From Bacteroidales bacterium (lineage in GTDB: Bacteria > Bacteroidota > Bacteroidia > Bacteroidales > F082), in NCBI GenBank assembly GCA_016291135.1, contig JAEFAE010000014.1:1-55807 (forward strand): a DNA stretch of 55,807 bases, given 5' to 3'. The notes beneath the pieces are model-generated. The model did no database searches and was not told where the DNA came from. It was given only the letters and a program-made list of their open reading frames with translations. A program made the translations under genes and the position numbers. Positions 15,524-24,105 of this stretch are shown here, piece by piece; within the stretch, counting starts at the first letter, position 1, and each line of letters starts with the position of its first letter.

Positions 15524-18500
15524 TTATCTCACAACGAGCTTGCCGTAGTAGGCTTGGCCCTTGGTGTCGACCACGCGGACGGTGTAGAGTCCCGCTGCGA
15601 AGGATTCACGGACGACGTCGCCGGTGTACGACTCGGTGTGGACCAAGGCGCCGAGGGTGTTATAGACCTCGACCTTGGCCTCTTCGAGGCTCACGCCTTC
15701 AGGCAAGGTGACATGGAAGGCCTCGCCCCGTTCGGCCGGGTTGGGATAGACACGCAACGGCTGTTCGTCCTTGACGGCCAGCTCATCAGCGACCGTTCTG
15801 CTGGTGACGGTGCCACTGAGGGTGACCGTGGCGCTCTTCGTGCCCGAGGTCACCGTGACGGTCTTGTTGTTGTAGCTGCCCGCGCTCAATCCGGCCTTCA
15901 GACGGACATAGACGTTGGCGGCGAGGTAGTCGATATTGACCGTAGGATCGGGATCGGGCGTCACCGGGGTGTCGCTGTAGGTCAACGTGAAATCGTCCAC
16001 GTTGAGATAGAACTGGTCGGTGCAGTTGAAGTGACGCACAGCAATGTAACCGGTTTGGCCAGCGTAGGCGCCGAGATCGACCGAGAACTGGCCCCAGGAG
16101 CCCTGAGCCTTGGCACCGAGGGTCCACTCTCCCAACTTGACAAAGCTGTTGGTGTTGGTGCTGCTGCCCGTGCTCACATAGATGCCGAAGTGCTCGGCGG
16201 CATAGTTGGCGTCTTGGGCACAGGCATACAACGAGAAGGTGCCGCCGAGGGTGACCTGCGGCGAGACCAGCCAGTTGTCAGGCGTCAAAGCCGTAGTCGT
16301 GGCCTTGTTGTAGCTCTCGGAGGAAAGCATGTCGCTGCCGCCGTGGGCGCTGATGTTGTAGCCACTCATCAAGACCGAGGCGTAGTTCCAGTTGTAACCG
16401 TCGCCGTCCTTGTCGATGGTGGTCCAGCCGTCCATGGTGCCTTCGAAGCCCCAGGTCTGGGTGCCACGGTTGCCCTTGCTGCTGCCTAACGTAACGGTGC
16501 TGCCAAAGCCGCTGGTGGCCGAGGTGCTGATCTCGTAGTCGGCCGGCGCAGTGACGGTGACGGTGCCCGTGAGGTCAGCGCCGATGACGGCGAAGCTCTG
16601 GACGGCCGAAGGACCGTTGCCCGACACATAGTTGAAGCCCGACAGCGTGGTCGGGGTGACGAACAGGGTCTCTGGCGTGGTGGTGCTGCCGCTACCTGCG
16701 GTGGTCATCGCCAGCTGGATCTGGTTGTTGGAGGTGACGTAAGTGCCGCTGTAGGAGGTCGGCGAAGCCGGGTTGTAGTTGGTGTTGTCGCTGTAGATCC
16801 TCATGGCACGGTTGGCGCCGGTGCTATAGACATAGAACTTCGGGGAGTTGGAGCTGCTGCTCACGTAGCTGCCAGTGTTGTCGTCCATGCCGATGACGAG
16901 GTTGCTCGTGCCATTATAGACAAACGGGGTGCTCAGCGTGATGGTGGTCCAACCTGAGGCATTGAAGGTGACACTGCCGCTAAAGACCTTGTCGCTCGAG
17001 GAGAGCGTCTCCCAGCCCGTCTTGCTCGAGAAGGCCGACTTGGTGGTGGTCTTCATGTAGAGGTCGACGGTACGGGTGGTCGACTTCGAGTTCGACACCT
17101 TGAAGCTGACCGCCGTGATGGTGCCGGCCTGGCCAATCTCGCTGGCAGTGTAGATTTGCTCGGTCAAGGAATACTTGTAGTAAGCATAGGTCGGGATGTA
17201 GGCGTTGGTGCTGCTGCCGCTACCGATGGCGAGCGTGGTGTTCGTGCCCGTGCCGGTGCCCGTGGAGCCCGCCTTGAAGAGGGCGGCCACGGTGACGTCG
17301 TAGGCCGGCATGGTGAACTTGTTGTTGCTCACGGTGAGGGTGCTGGCGACATCACCGGTCTTATAGACGATCCAACGGTCGAAGGTGGCGCCGCTGGCCG
17401 GAGTGGCGGTGAGGGTGACGGTCTCGCCAGCGGCGGCCGTGGTCTTGTTGGCCGTGACGGTGCCGTTGCTGACAGCGGCCACGGTGACGTTGTAGTAGGT
17501 GGTCACGACTTCTTCGGCGAAGTTCGCTACGTAAGCACCAGCCGCGGTGACGTTGAAGCTATAGGTGGCGTTGGTGGAGACCACCGTGCCGTTCTTCGTC
17601 CAGTTGGTGAAGGTATAGCCGCTCTTAGGCGTGGCGGTCAAGGTGGCGGTGGCCCCATGGTTATAGGTGCCGGCGCCGCTGACAGTACCACCAGCCGTCG
17701 GGTTGGCCGTCGCGGTGATGTTATAGGTGTTTTGCGTAAAGACAGCCACGTAGGCGCCATCGGCACTCGCCGTGAAGCTGTAGTTGGCGCTCGTCGAGAC
17801 CTGCGTGCCGTTCTTCGTCCACTTGCTGAAGGTGTAGCCTGTGTTGGCCGTGGCCTTCAAGGTGACGGTGCTGCCTTCCTGGTAGGTGCCGGCGCCACTG
17901 ACGGTGCCGCCTGCCGTCGGGCTGGCCGAGGCCGTGATGGTATAGTTGTTGACGGTGGTGCCACCACTCATGGTCAGCATCACCTGGTTGTTGGAGGTGA
18001 TGTAAGTGCCGCTATAGGAGGTAGCCGACGAAGGCGTGTAGTTCGTGTTGTCGCTGTAGATGCGCAGGGCACGGTTGGCACCCGTGCTATAGACATAGAA
18101 CTGCGGGCTGTTGGAGCTGCTGCTCACATAGCTGCCCGTGTTGTCGTCCATGCCGATGATGAGGTTGCTGGTGCCGTTATATACGAAGGGCGTGCTCAGC
18201 GTGATGGTGGTCCAACCCGAGGCGTTGAAGGTGACCGTGCCCGAATAGACCTTGTCGCTGCTGGAGAGGGTCTCCCATCCGGTCTTGCTGCTGAAGGCGG
18301 TCTTGGTAGTATGCTTCAGGTAGAGGTCGACGGTTCGGGTGGTCGACTTCGAGTTCGACACCTTGAAGGCAACCTTGGTGATCGTGCCGGCGCCACCGAT
18401 CTCGCTAGCGGTATAGATCTGCTCGGTGAGCGAGTACTTGTAGTAGGCGTATGTGGGCAGGTAGGCGTTGGTGGAAGTGCCGCTGCCGATGGTCACGTCG

Positions 18501-20821
18501 CCGGTCTGCGGATCGGGATCGGGGGTCTGCACCTCGCTGAAGTTGGCCACGTAGGTGGCGTTGCCGGTGACGGTGAAGCTATAGGTGGCATTGGTGGAGA
18601 CCTGCGTGCCGTTCTTGGTCCACTTGGTGAACTCGTATCCCGAAGCAGGCGTGGCCTTCAGCGTGCAGGTGCTGTTCTCGGCATAGGTGCCGGCGCCGGT
18701 GACGGTGCCGCCTGCCGCCGGGCTGGACGAAGCGGTGATGGTGTAGTTGGTGGTGCTGCTTCCGCCGCCGCTCACGGTGATGGTGCCGAGGTAGGTCACC
18801 TTGTTGAAACCGAAGACACAGAGGGTGAGGCTGCTGCTGGAGGTGCCAGGCGCCGTCAGGTTGATGGTAGCCTTGTTGTTCGCCACCGTGGCCTTACCGA
18901 GGATGTTGTGGTTGGCATCGGTGATGGTGGCCACAGCGCCGTTGCCGTTGGTGACATTGACGGTGTACGTGGTGGCATTGGAGGCGATGCTTCCGTTATG
19001 GGTGACGGTCATCGCGCTCGGGGTCGTGGTGCGGAGCATCAAGCTCGGGTCGCCGTAAAGGACCCAGGCCTGGTAGGTACCCACCGCCTGTTGTTCCGAC
19101 GTGCTATAGTGGTCGAAGATACCCATGAGGCCGTTGATGGAGACACCACCCCAGGTGTGCTTGAGGTTGTTGCTGTAGCTGTCCACAAGGATGTCGACGC
19201 ATTCGTCTTGGGCCCACATCGGCGGGATCCAAGGCTGGCTGATGTACGACATCAGGGCGCCGATGGCACCGGTGGGGTTGTTGTTGTTCGTGGCATTCAT
19301 CCATGCCTCGGCGAAGCAGTCGCTGCTGTGGTCGTACTTGCCGACGAGGCAGGCCACCGAGAAGATGAAGGGCAGCTTGTTCTCGTTGGTCAAGGCGTTG
19401 ACATGGCTGTTGGCGTAATAGACATAGCCGCTGGCGTTGGCGCCCCAAGCGGTCTCCTGGCCGTGGTTGGCGTAGTTGATGATGCCGACGCCGCTGTTGA
19501 TATCCGAAGAGATCTGAGCGGAGGTGGCGGTATAGCCCGAAAGGTTGGCATAACGCTGATACACCGTGGAATAGCCATAGTTCAGCAGGTCGGTGCGGAT
19601 GTTGTTGATGTGTTGGTAGTCGTCTTCGCTGTTGTGGCCGGCGCCGCCTTCCTTACGGGAGATGCCTTGGCCGATCTTCAGCCACGAGGCCGAGGTGGTG
19701 AGGTTGCGCTCGTAGTTGATGACACGGTTGGCCTGGGTGGTGACACGGGCCGTGCTGTTGGCGGAGAAACGGCCGATAAACACGTCGTTGTAGATGTCGT
19801 TACCCACAATCTGACCGTAGGCGTTGTCGCCCTTGCCGCCATAGCTGGAGCCGCCGCCCGAGTAAGTGTAGCCAGGGATCTGGGCCACGTCGCCGACGAG
19901 GAGCACGTGGGTCAGGTTGTTGTTGGCGTTGTAGCGGCTTTGGATATAGCTCTTGATGGCCGAATAGCTGGAACCGGCGGTTGAGGTACCCACGATGGTG
20001 GTGTTGATGCCACGGGTCTTCTTCCAGTTGACGAAGTCGGTCATGTAGCTCATGTAGCTGTCGTAGCAAATGATGAGCAGGTCGCCTTCCTCATCGAGAG
20101 CGGTGTATTTGGCCATGCCTTCCTCGAAGTTGAGGAAGTGGCGCTGATAGACGCTCTTGAAGTCGGGGTCCATCTTCACCTCGTTGCTGCGGCGGCTCTC
20201 GATGATATTCTCGCCTTTGTTGTCCACCTTGTAGAGTTCCACGGTCATGTCATAGTACACGCGGAGGGTCTTGGTGACCGGGTTGTAGGCAAAGGGATGG
20301 ACGGCGATGTTCTGTCCTCGGAAGTCGCGGATGATATAAGGTTCATAGAGATCGATGTTGCTGGCCGGGAAGAAGGCATCCTTGCCGTAGCACTCGCCGT
20401 AGGTGTAGGGCACCGTGGCGGGATCGACCTGGCGGGTGAAGTCGCCTTTGGAGGGTGCCACTTCGATGCCTTCGAAGTCTTGGTACTGGGCGCTGATGAC
20501 GCGGGCTGCCATGCGGGCCTTGTCGCCGATCATCAACGGGATACCGGTCATCGGCATGTCGGGCTCGCCGGCATGGGCGGTGCTGATCGACTTGGGAACG
20601 GTGATGACCTTGGCTTCGCCGCGCGGGGTGTTGACCGCAACGGCATAAAAGCCCGGTACCTTGACATGAACCTGGATGCTGTTTTCTGAAGAGGTGATGA
20701 GCTGGGTCTGGAACGTTTCGGGAGTGGCACTGAGGATGTTGTTCCATTGCGGCCTTCCCTGTCCCTGCGCAAAGGCCATCGTACCGACGACCATAAGCAA
20801 AACAAGTAAAAGTCTTCTCAT
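15524..20821 (-). CDS. gingipain-like C25 cysteine protease with adhesin modules and T9SS sorting domain
   Basis: A 1765-residue secreted protease. Order: signal peptide (1-18); propeptide-like region (about 25-225); peptidase C25 domain (about 240-600) with catalytic His453 in NYANHGQE and Cys491 in FSVACLVGK; an Ig-like domain (to about 690). Then InlB/Listeria-type repeats (YTITASSSPAAGGTVTGAG..., about 692-762, 959-1029, 1032-1102, 1109-1182) are interleaved with two near-identical ~175-residue modules (777-952 and 1198-1373). A cleaved-adhesin domain follows (about 1460-1630, WGFEGTMDGWTTIDKDGDG), and a sorting domain at the end (LRVYPNPAERGEAF ... YYGKLVVR). It should cut proteins outside the cell; whether it prefers Arg or Lys cannot be read. 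It has its own promoter and terminator. Confidence 0.95.
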   Translation of the reverse strand: MRRLLLVLLMVVGTMAFAQGQGRPQWNNILSATPETFQTQLITSSENSIQVHVKVPGFYAVAVNTPRGEAKVITVPKSISTAHAGEPDMPMTGIPLMIGDKARMAARVISAQYQDFEGIEVAPSKGDFTRQVDPATVPYTYGECYGKDAFFPASNIDLYEPYIIRDFRGQNIAVHPFAYNPVTKTLRVYYDMTVELYKVDNKGENIIESRRSNEVKMDPDFKSVYQRHFLNFEEGMAKYTALDEEGDLLIICYDSYMSYMTDFVNWKKTRGINTTIVGTSTAGSSYSAIKSYIQSRYNANNNLTHVLLVGDVAQIPGYTYSGGGSSYGGKGDNAYGQIVGNDIYNDVFIGRFSANSTARVTTQANRVINYERNLTTSASWLKIGQGISRKEGGAGHNSEDDYQHINNIRTDLLNYGYSTVYQRYANLSGYTATSAQISSDINSGVGIINYANHGQETAWGANASGYVYYANSHVNALTNENKLPFIFSVACLVGKYDHSSDCFAEAWMNATNNNNPTGAIGALMSYISQPWIPPMWAQDECVDILVDSYSNNLKHTWGGVSINGLMGIFDHYSTSEQQAVGTYQAWVLYGDPSLMLRTTTPSAMTVTHNGSIASNATTYTVNVTNGNGAVATITDANHNILGKATVANNKATINLTAPGTSSSSLTLCVFGFNKVTYLGTITVSGGGSSTTNYTITASSSPAAGGTVTGAGTYAENSTCTLKATPASGYEFTKWTKNGTQVSTNATYSFTVTGNATYVANFSEVQTPDPDPQTGDVTIGSGTSTNAYLPTYAYYKYSLTEQIYTASEIGGAGTITKVAFKVSNSKSTTRTVDLYLKHTTKTAFSSKTGWETLSSSDKVYSGTVTFNASGWTTITLSTPFVYNGTSNLIIGMDDNTGSYVSSSSNSPQFYVYSTGANRALRIYSDNTNYTPSSATSYSGTYITSNNQVMLTMSGGTTVNNYTITASASPTAGGTVSGAGTYQEGSTVTLKATANTGYTFSKWTKNGTQVSTSANYSFTASADGAYVAVFTQNTYNITATANPTAGGTVSGAGTYNHGATATLTATPKSGYTFTNWTKNGTVVSTNATYSFNVTAAGAYVANFAEEVVTTYYNVTVAAVSNGTVTANKTTAAAGETVTLTATPASGATFDRWIVYKTGDVASTLTVSNNKFTMPAYDVTVAALFKAGSTGTGTGTNTTLAIGSGSSTNAYIPTYAYYKYSLTEQIYTASEIGQAGTITAVSFKVSNSKSTTRTVDLYMKTTTKSAFSSKTGWETLSSSDKVFSGSVTFNASGWTTITLSTPFVYNGTSNLVIGMDDNTGSYVSSSSNSPKFYVYSTGANRAMRIYSDNTNYNPASPTSYSGTYVTSNNQIQLAMTTAGSGSTTTPETLFVTPTTLSGFNYVSGNGPSAVQSFAVIGADLTGTVTVTAPADYEISTSATSGFGSTVTLGSSKGNRGTQTWGFEGTMDGWTTIDKDGDGYNWNYASVLMSGYNISAHGGSDMLSSESYNKATTTALTPDNWLVSPQVTLGGTFSLYACAQDANYAAEHFGIYVSTGSSTNTNSFVKLGEWTLGAKAQGSWGQFSVDLGAYAGQTGYIAVRHFNCTDQFYLNVDDFTLTYSDTPVTPDPDPTVNIDYLAANVYVRLKAGLSAGSYNNKTVTVTSGTKSATVTLSGTVTSRTVADELAVKDEQPLRVYPNPAERGEAFHVTLPEGVSLEEAKVEVYNTLGALVHTESYTGDVVRESFAAGLYTVRVVDTKGQAYYGKLVVR
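16703..17230 (-). repeat. second copy of the ~528 bp intragenic duplication
   Basis: Encodes residues about 1198-1373 (GSGSSTNAYIPTYAYYKYSL...). It matches residues 777-952 almost residue for residue, so the duplication is recent or kept uniform by gene conversion. It is a substrate for recombination within the gene. Confidence 0.85.
17966..18493 (-). repeat. first copy of the ~528 bp intragenic duplication
   Basis: Encodes residues about 777-952 (GSGTSTNAYLPTYAYYKYSL...VMLTMSGG). See the partner at 16703-17230. Confidence 0.85.
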
Positions 20822-20864
20822 AATATAGTGATTAAAAGTGAAGTTTTTTCAGCAAAGCGGGATA

Positions 20865-20872
20865 CAAAGATA
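20865..20872 (-). promoter_or_regulatory. -7 box (TATCTTTG) for the gingipain-like gene
   Basis: The minus strand reads TATCTTTG about 43 bp upstream of the start codon. Confidence 0.6.
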
Positions 20873-20980
20873 ATGAATAATGAAAAAAACAAGAAATCCT
20901 TAAAAAAATTTACCCACTTTTTTTTCAACAAAAAATGCGGAACGGCACCCGGTTCGTGACCAAAAACGATGGGTTTATGC

Positions 20981-20988
20981 TATTTTTG
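20981..20988 (+). promoter_or_regulatory. -7 box (TATTTTTG) for the Gre/Nudix gene
   Basis: TATTTTTGC lies 27 bp upstream of ATG 21016. Confidence 0.6.
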
Positions 20989-21015
20989 CAGTGTCAAACC
21001 TGAAATGGATCACTG

Positions 21016-22041
21016 ATGAGCAGGGGCTTTATAAAAGAAGGCGATCAGGAAGCGATTCCGATGGTGCCGCCAAGGGCGTTTCTGCCAGACGGCGTGCCCA
21101 ACTTTGTCACCAAAGAAGGACTGGCGGCACTCAACGAGGAGCTGAAAAGCCTTGAGGCGGAGCGCACGAAGACGGGCGACAACTACATTGTATGCAACTT
21201 TATCGATGCCAAGATGAAGCTGCTCATCAGCCGTATTGCCAGTGCGGTGGAGGTGGACCTTGCCAAGGCCAACAAAAACACGGTGAGCTTTGGCGCATGG
21301 GTGCGTTACAACGGACGCACGGTGCGTATCGTGGGGGTGGACGAAGCCAATGTGGACCAAGGCCTCGTCTCGTTCATCTCCCCTATCGCCAAGGCGTTGA
21401 CAGGGAAAAAGGCAGGCGACGTTTTCGAACTGAAAGGCCCAGGCGGAACGGAGCGGATTGTCGTGGAAGCAGTGTCGTATGAGCCGATGACACTCACGCA
21501 GATCGTTCGTGAAAAACCCCTGGAAACCCTAGCGGCACCGGAACGGAAAAACACGAAATCCATTGAAAAAGAATGGGTTCAGGTGATGCCAACACCACAA
21601 GCGGTAAAAGACGAGGCTGTAGCGATGTCCGCCAACCGTGAAGGTCCCCGCCGGTTTGAGCCCGAGGTGAACCCGATGGAGTTCCTGCCTATCGTGAACG
21701 AACGCGGCATCATCGTGGGAAGGGCGTTGTACCTTGAATTGCACAAAGGAAACAAGATGCTCCATCCGGTCGTGCACCTGCATGTTCTGAATGGCCAAGG
21801 AGCCACGACCAGGCGATACTGGTGGCACGTGGCGTTCGGCGACACGGCGGAGAAAACGCTCCAGCGAAAGATGACGGAGACGCTGGGACGATCGGGGTTG
21901 AAACCGATGTTGAAGCGGCAATACATCCGGGAAGACAAGACCGAGAAGGAGCTGGTGTACGTGTTCACGATCGTTACAGAAGAAGACCTGCCCAACACTC
22001 CGGAAGGAAAAGACTATAACGATCTGTTTGCCAACGACTGA
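21016..22041 (+). CDS. GreA/GreB-family transcript cleavage factor fused to a degenerate Nudix domain
   Basis: A 341-residue two-domain protein. Residues 1-157 are a Gre factor of the Bacteroidota type: MSRGFIKEGDQEAIPMVPPR, then FVTKEGLAALNEEL and a shortened coiled coil, then the FKBP-like Gre-C domain (VRIVGVDEANVDQGLVSF ... SPIAKALTGKKAGD, 104-134). After a ~60-residue linker comes a Nudix-like domain (about 222-325): FLPIVNERGIIVGRA and LHPVVHLHV are typical of IPP-isomerase-type Nudix proteins. The Nudix box (269-291, WWHVAFGDTAEKTLQRK then MTETLG) has lost the GG, the RE and one Glu of EE, and the segment before it is about 25 residues short, so catalysis is unlikely. Gre binds the RNA polymerase secondary channel; the second domain may be a sensor or is decaying. 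Confidence 0.8.
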   Translation: MSRGFIKEGDQEAIPMVPPRAFLPDGVPNFVTKEGLAALNEELKSLEAERTKTGDNYIVCNFIDAKMKLLISRIASAVEVDLAKANKNTVSFGAWVRYNGRTVRIVGVDEANVDQGLVSFISPIAKALTGKKAGDVFELKGPGGTERIVVEAVSYEPMTLTQIVREKPLETLAAPERKNTKSIEKEWVQVMPTPQAVKDEAVAMSANREGPRRFEPEVNPMEFLPIVNERGIIVGRALYLELHKGNKMLHPVVHLHVLNGQGATTRRYWWHVAFGDTAEKTLQRKMTETLGRSGLKPMLKRQYIREDKTEKELVYVFTIVTEEDLPNTPEGKDYNDLFAND

Positions 22042-22148
22042 TCACTCCGGCTTCTGTACCCATTATTAATATTAATATATTGTCCTATATTAATATCAGT
22101 GTTTTTATTCCCTTTTTTATTTAGACTAAAAAAATAACACAAAAAACC
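22042..22148. other. AT-rich intergenic stretch with an AT-only inverted repeat
   Basis: ATTAATATA (within 22064-22080) and TATATTAAT (within 22085-22096) form a weak stem followed by a T-rich stretch, possibly a feeble terminator for the Gre/Nudix gene. Nothing else is seen until the promoter at 22149. Confidence 0.35.
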
Positions 22149-22178
22149 TTGACAATTTTAAAATATTCCATATCTTTG
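22149..22178 (+). promoter_or_regulatory. complete Bacteroidota promoter (-33 TTG, -7 TATCTTTG) for the receiver-nuclease gene
   Basis: TTG at 22149-22151, a 19-bp spacer and TATCTTTG at 22171-22178 give the full two-part promoter, one of the best matches in the window. The gene is thus its own transcription unit. Confidence 0.7.
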
Positions 22179-22208
22179 CAGAGTGAAATAACATAACCAA
22201 AGAACGCT

Positions 22209-23105
22209 ATGAACAAATCAATCCTCATCATTGACGACCAGGAAAGCCAAGCCAGGGAATTGTGCGATGCTTTGGAAAAGGCATTGGATGATTGCAGCAT
22301 TTGTTATGCATCCGAGGAACGGGACATCATGATGAAAATCATCACCCGATACTACTCTGTAGCCATTGTGGATCTAAGGATGGAGGGGTATGACATGGAC
22401 GGATTCACGGTGATGGACCAAATCATGATTGCCAATCCGTACGCCAGGATCATCATTGTATCAGCATATATGAGCGAATACATCTCTCGTATCTCTGAGT
22501 ATATTTCAAAGGGAGCCGTGCTTGCCATTTCAGAGAAGAAAGGCTTGGAAACATGGGTGCCGGAACTCGCCAAAATCATCAAAGACTATTTTACCAAGGA
22601 CCTCAATTCCTTTGCCATACAGATTCTTGAAGACCTTTATGCCAACGCCAAAAACGAACCGGACGCAACAAAGAAAGGACGCATGTTCGAAGAGTTTGTG
22701 GTGGGGCTGTTCCGACAGATGGGATTCATCCATATTGAGACACGGGTACGCGACAGAGCCAACAATGAGATCGACCTCATCGTCCGTAACGACCTCAACG
22801 ACCCCTTTTTCGGCAAATTCGGCCGCTATCTCTTCGTGGAATGCAAAAACAGGCCTGAGCTGGGATTTAGCAAAAACGACTTCATCGTATTCAACAAAAA
22901 AGTATCCTCGTCGAACGGCGACAGCAACCTCGGCGTGGTGTTCACCACCGGACACATCAAGAGAAGCGTTTATCTGGAAGCCTTGCGTGAGTCGGAAAAG
23001 GGAATCAAAATCCTATACCTCGGTAGTCGCGAAATCATGAAACTGATTCACACACCAAACATGCTTGACGAGTTCAAGGAAATCATTGATCAACAGGTAG
23101 CGTGA
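22209..23105 (+). CDS. receiver domain fused to a PD-(D/E)XK (Mrr-like) nuclease
   Basis: A 298-residue fusion. Residues 1-128 form a CheY-like receiver: acidic pair Asp9-Asp10 (LIIDDQ), phosphoacceptor Asp55 (VAIVDLRMEG), Ser85 in the Thr/Ser position (IIIVSAY) and Lys110 or Lys111 near the usual lysine (AISEKKG). Residues about 155-265 look like a restriction-endonuclease fold: GRMFEEFVVGLFRQMGF (Glu161/162 on helix 1), NEIDLIV (Asp189) and YLFVECKN (Glu211-x-Lys213), i.e. the E...D...ExK set of PD-(D/E)XK enzymes. There is no DNA-binding output domain. A phosphorelay-controlled nuclease is inferred, possibly defensive. No kinase gene is adjacent. Its 3' end overlaps the convergent GSCFA gene by 23 bp. 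Base composition is less GC-rich than its neighbours. Confidence 0.8.
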   Translation: MNKSILIIDDQESQARELCDALEKALDDCSICYASEERDIMMKIITRYYSVAIVDLRMEGYDMDGFTVMDQIMIANPYARIIIVSAYMSEYISRISEYISKGAVLAISEKKGLETWVPELAKIIKDYFTKDLNSFAIQILEDLYANAKNEPDATKKGRMFEEFVVGLFRQMGFIHIETRVRDRANNEIDLIVRNDLNDPFFGKFGRYLFVECKNRPELGFSKNDFIVFNKKVSSSNGDSNLGVVFTTGHIKRSVYLEALRESEKGIKILYLGSREIMKLIHTPNMLDEFKEIIDQQVA

Positions 23106-24060
23106 CGGGCCATCCGACAGACGCTATCTTGACCTTGGGGAACTGGGCCTGCAGTTCGGCAATCTTGCGTTGCTTCAGCGCCTCGAAGTCCTTAAACAGC
23201 TGGCTTTCAGGAAAAAGAGGACGATGTTGTAGCATCTTCCGGAGCGACTCCACGGCTTTCATGGCCGGCTCCTCGGAAGGGCTGACTGCAAATGCCACGA
23301 ATTTTTCGAAGAGGTAGTCCGCCGCCTGAACGGTAGGATGGACCATGTCTTCCTTGTAGAAACGGTAGTCGCGCAGTTCGTCGAGAAGGATCTCGTAGGC
23401 AGGGAAATAATGGGCATTGGGGAAATCGCCGCAGAGCTGGTCCACCGCCAAGAGCAGCGTCGCCTTGCTCAGCTGGTTCCCGTGAAGGCCGTCTTTGAGG
23501 TGGCGCAAGGGGGAGACGGTGAAGAGGAACTGCTTGTCGGGAAATTGCCTAAGCACGGCAGCCAGCAACTGCCGGGTGTGTTCGAGGGAAAGGCGTTCCC
23601 TGACAAAACAATGGGCGGGGAGCTTGTGGCAATTGGAGACGACCTGACCGGATGCCTTCTCACGAAAGACCCAGGAGGTGCCCAGGCTGAGGACGATCCA
23701 TCGGGCTTCGAGGAAATGACGGTGCGCCGCAGCGAGATGGGCATTCACCTTCTCGAGAAGGGCTTCCTCAGAAGGGCACCAGAAATCGGTGTTGTGCGAA
23801 AAGGTGCAATAGAACGTCCCTCCCACCTTGACGACTTCGTCATGTGTGAACGGGGTGCCGCTTTGAAGGCGTTGCAAAGACTGTGCAATGCTGGCCGGGT
23901 TGTAGAGCACCCCGAAGGGGTTCACCTGGGCGTTGAAGCCCAAGCCTCGGCAACGGCTGCCCACCTCGTCGGCAAAGCAGGAGCCCAGAAAGAGCAGGCC
24001 GTCGCCGTAGACGATGGCCTGCTCCATGGGAGTGATTTGCACCGGGGTTGTTAATTCCAT
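23083..24060 (-). CDS. GSCFA domain protein
   Basis: A 325-residue protein with the family-naming motif GSCFADEVG (26-34) and the usual companions GSCFADEVGSR...NPFGVLYNP and LGTSWVFREKASGQVVSNCHK, plus FTVSPLRHLKDG and DMVHPTVQAADYLFE. The family is related to SGNH/GDSL hydrolases; its reaction is unknown. No signal peptide. It lies 45 bp downstream of trxB on the same strand and could be co-transcribed. The 3' ends of this gene and the receiver-nuclease gene overlap by 23 bp. Confidence 0.85.
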   Translation of the reverse strand: MELTTPVQITPMEQAIVYGDGLLFLGSCFADEVGSRCRGLGFNAQVNPFGVLYNPASIAQSLQRLQSGTPFTHDEVVKVGGTFYCTFSHNTDFWCPSEEALLEKVNAHLAAAHRHFLEARWIVLSLGTSWVFREKASGQVVSNCHKLPAHCFVRERLSLEHTRQLLAAVLRQFPDKQFLFTVSPLRHLKDGLHGNQLSKATLLLAVDQLCGDFPNAHYFPAYEILLDELRDYRFYKEDMVHPTVQAADYLFEKFVAFAVSPSEEPAMKAVESLRKMLQHRPLFPESQLFKDFEALKQRKIAELQAQFPKVKIASVGWPVTLPVDQ

Positions 24061-24105
24061 GATGGGGTTGGTGGGGTAACGATCGGTCCCATACGGGTCA
24101 CCCGC

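Noticed and set aside
17156..19984. 942-codon open frame on the + strand opposite the gingipain-like gene
   Set aside because: It is an artefact of repetitive, Thr/Ser/Gly-rich coding on the minus strand. The product is Gly/Val/Arg low-complexity sequence with no start signal.
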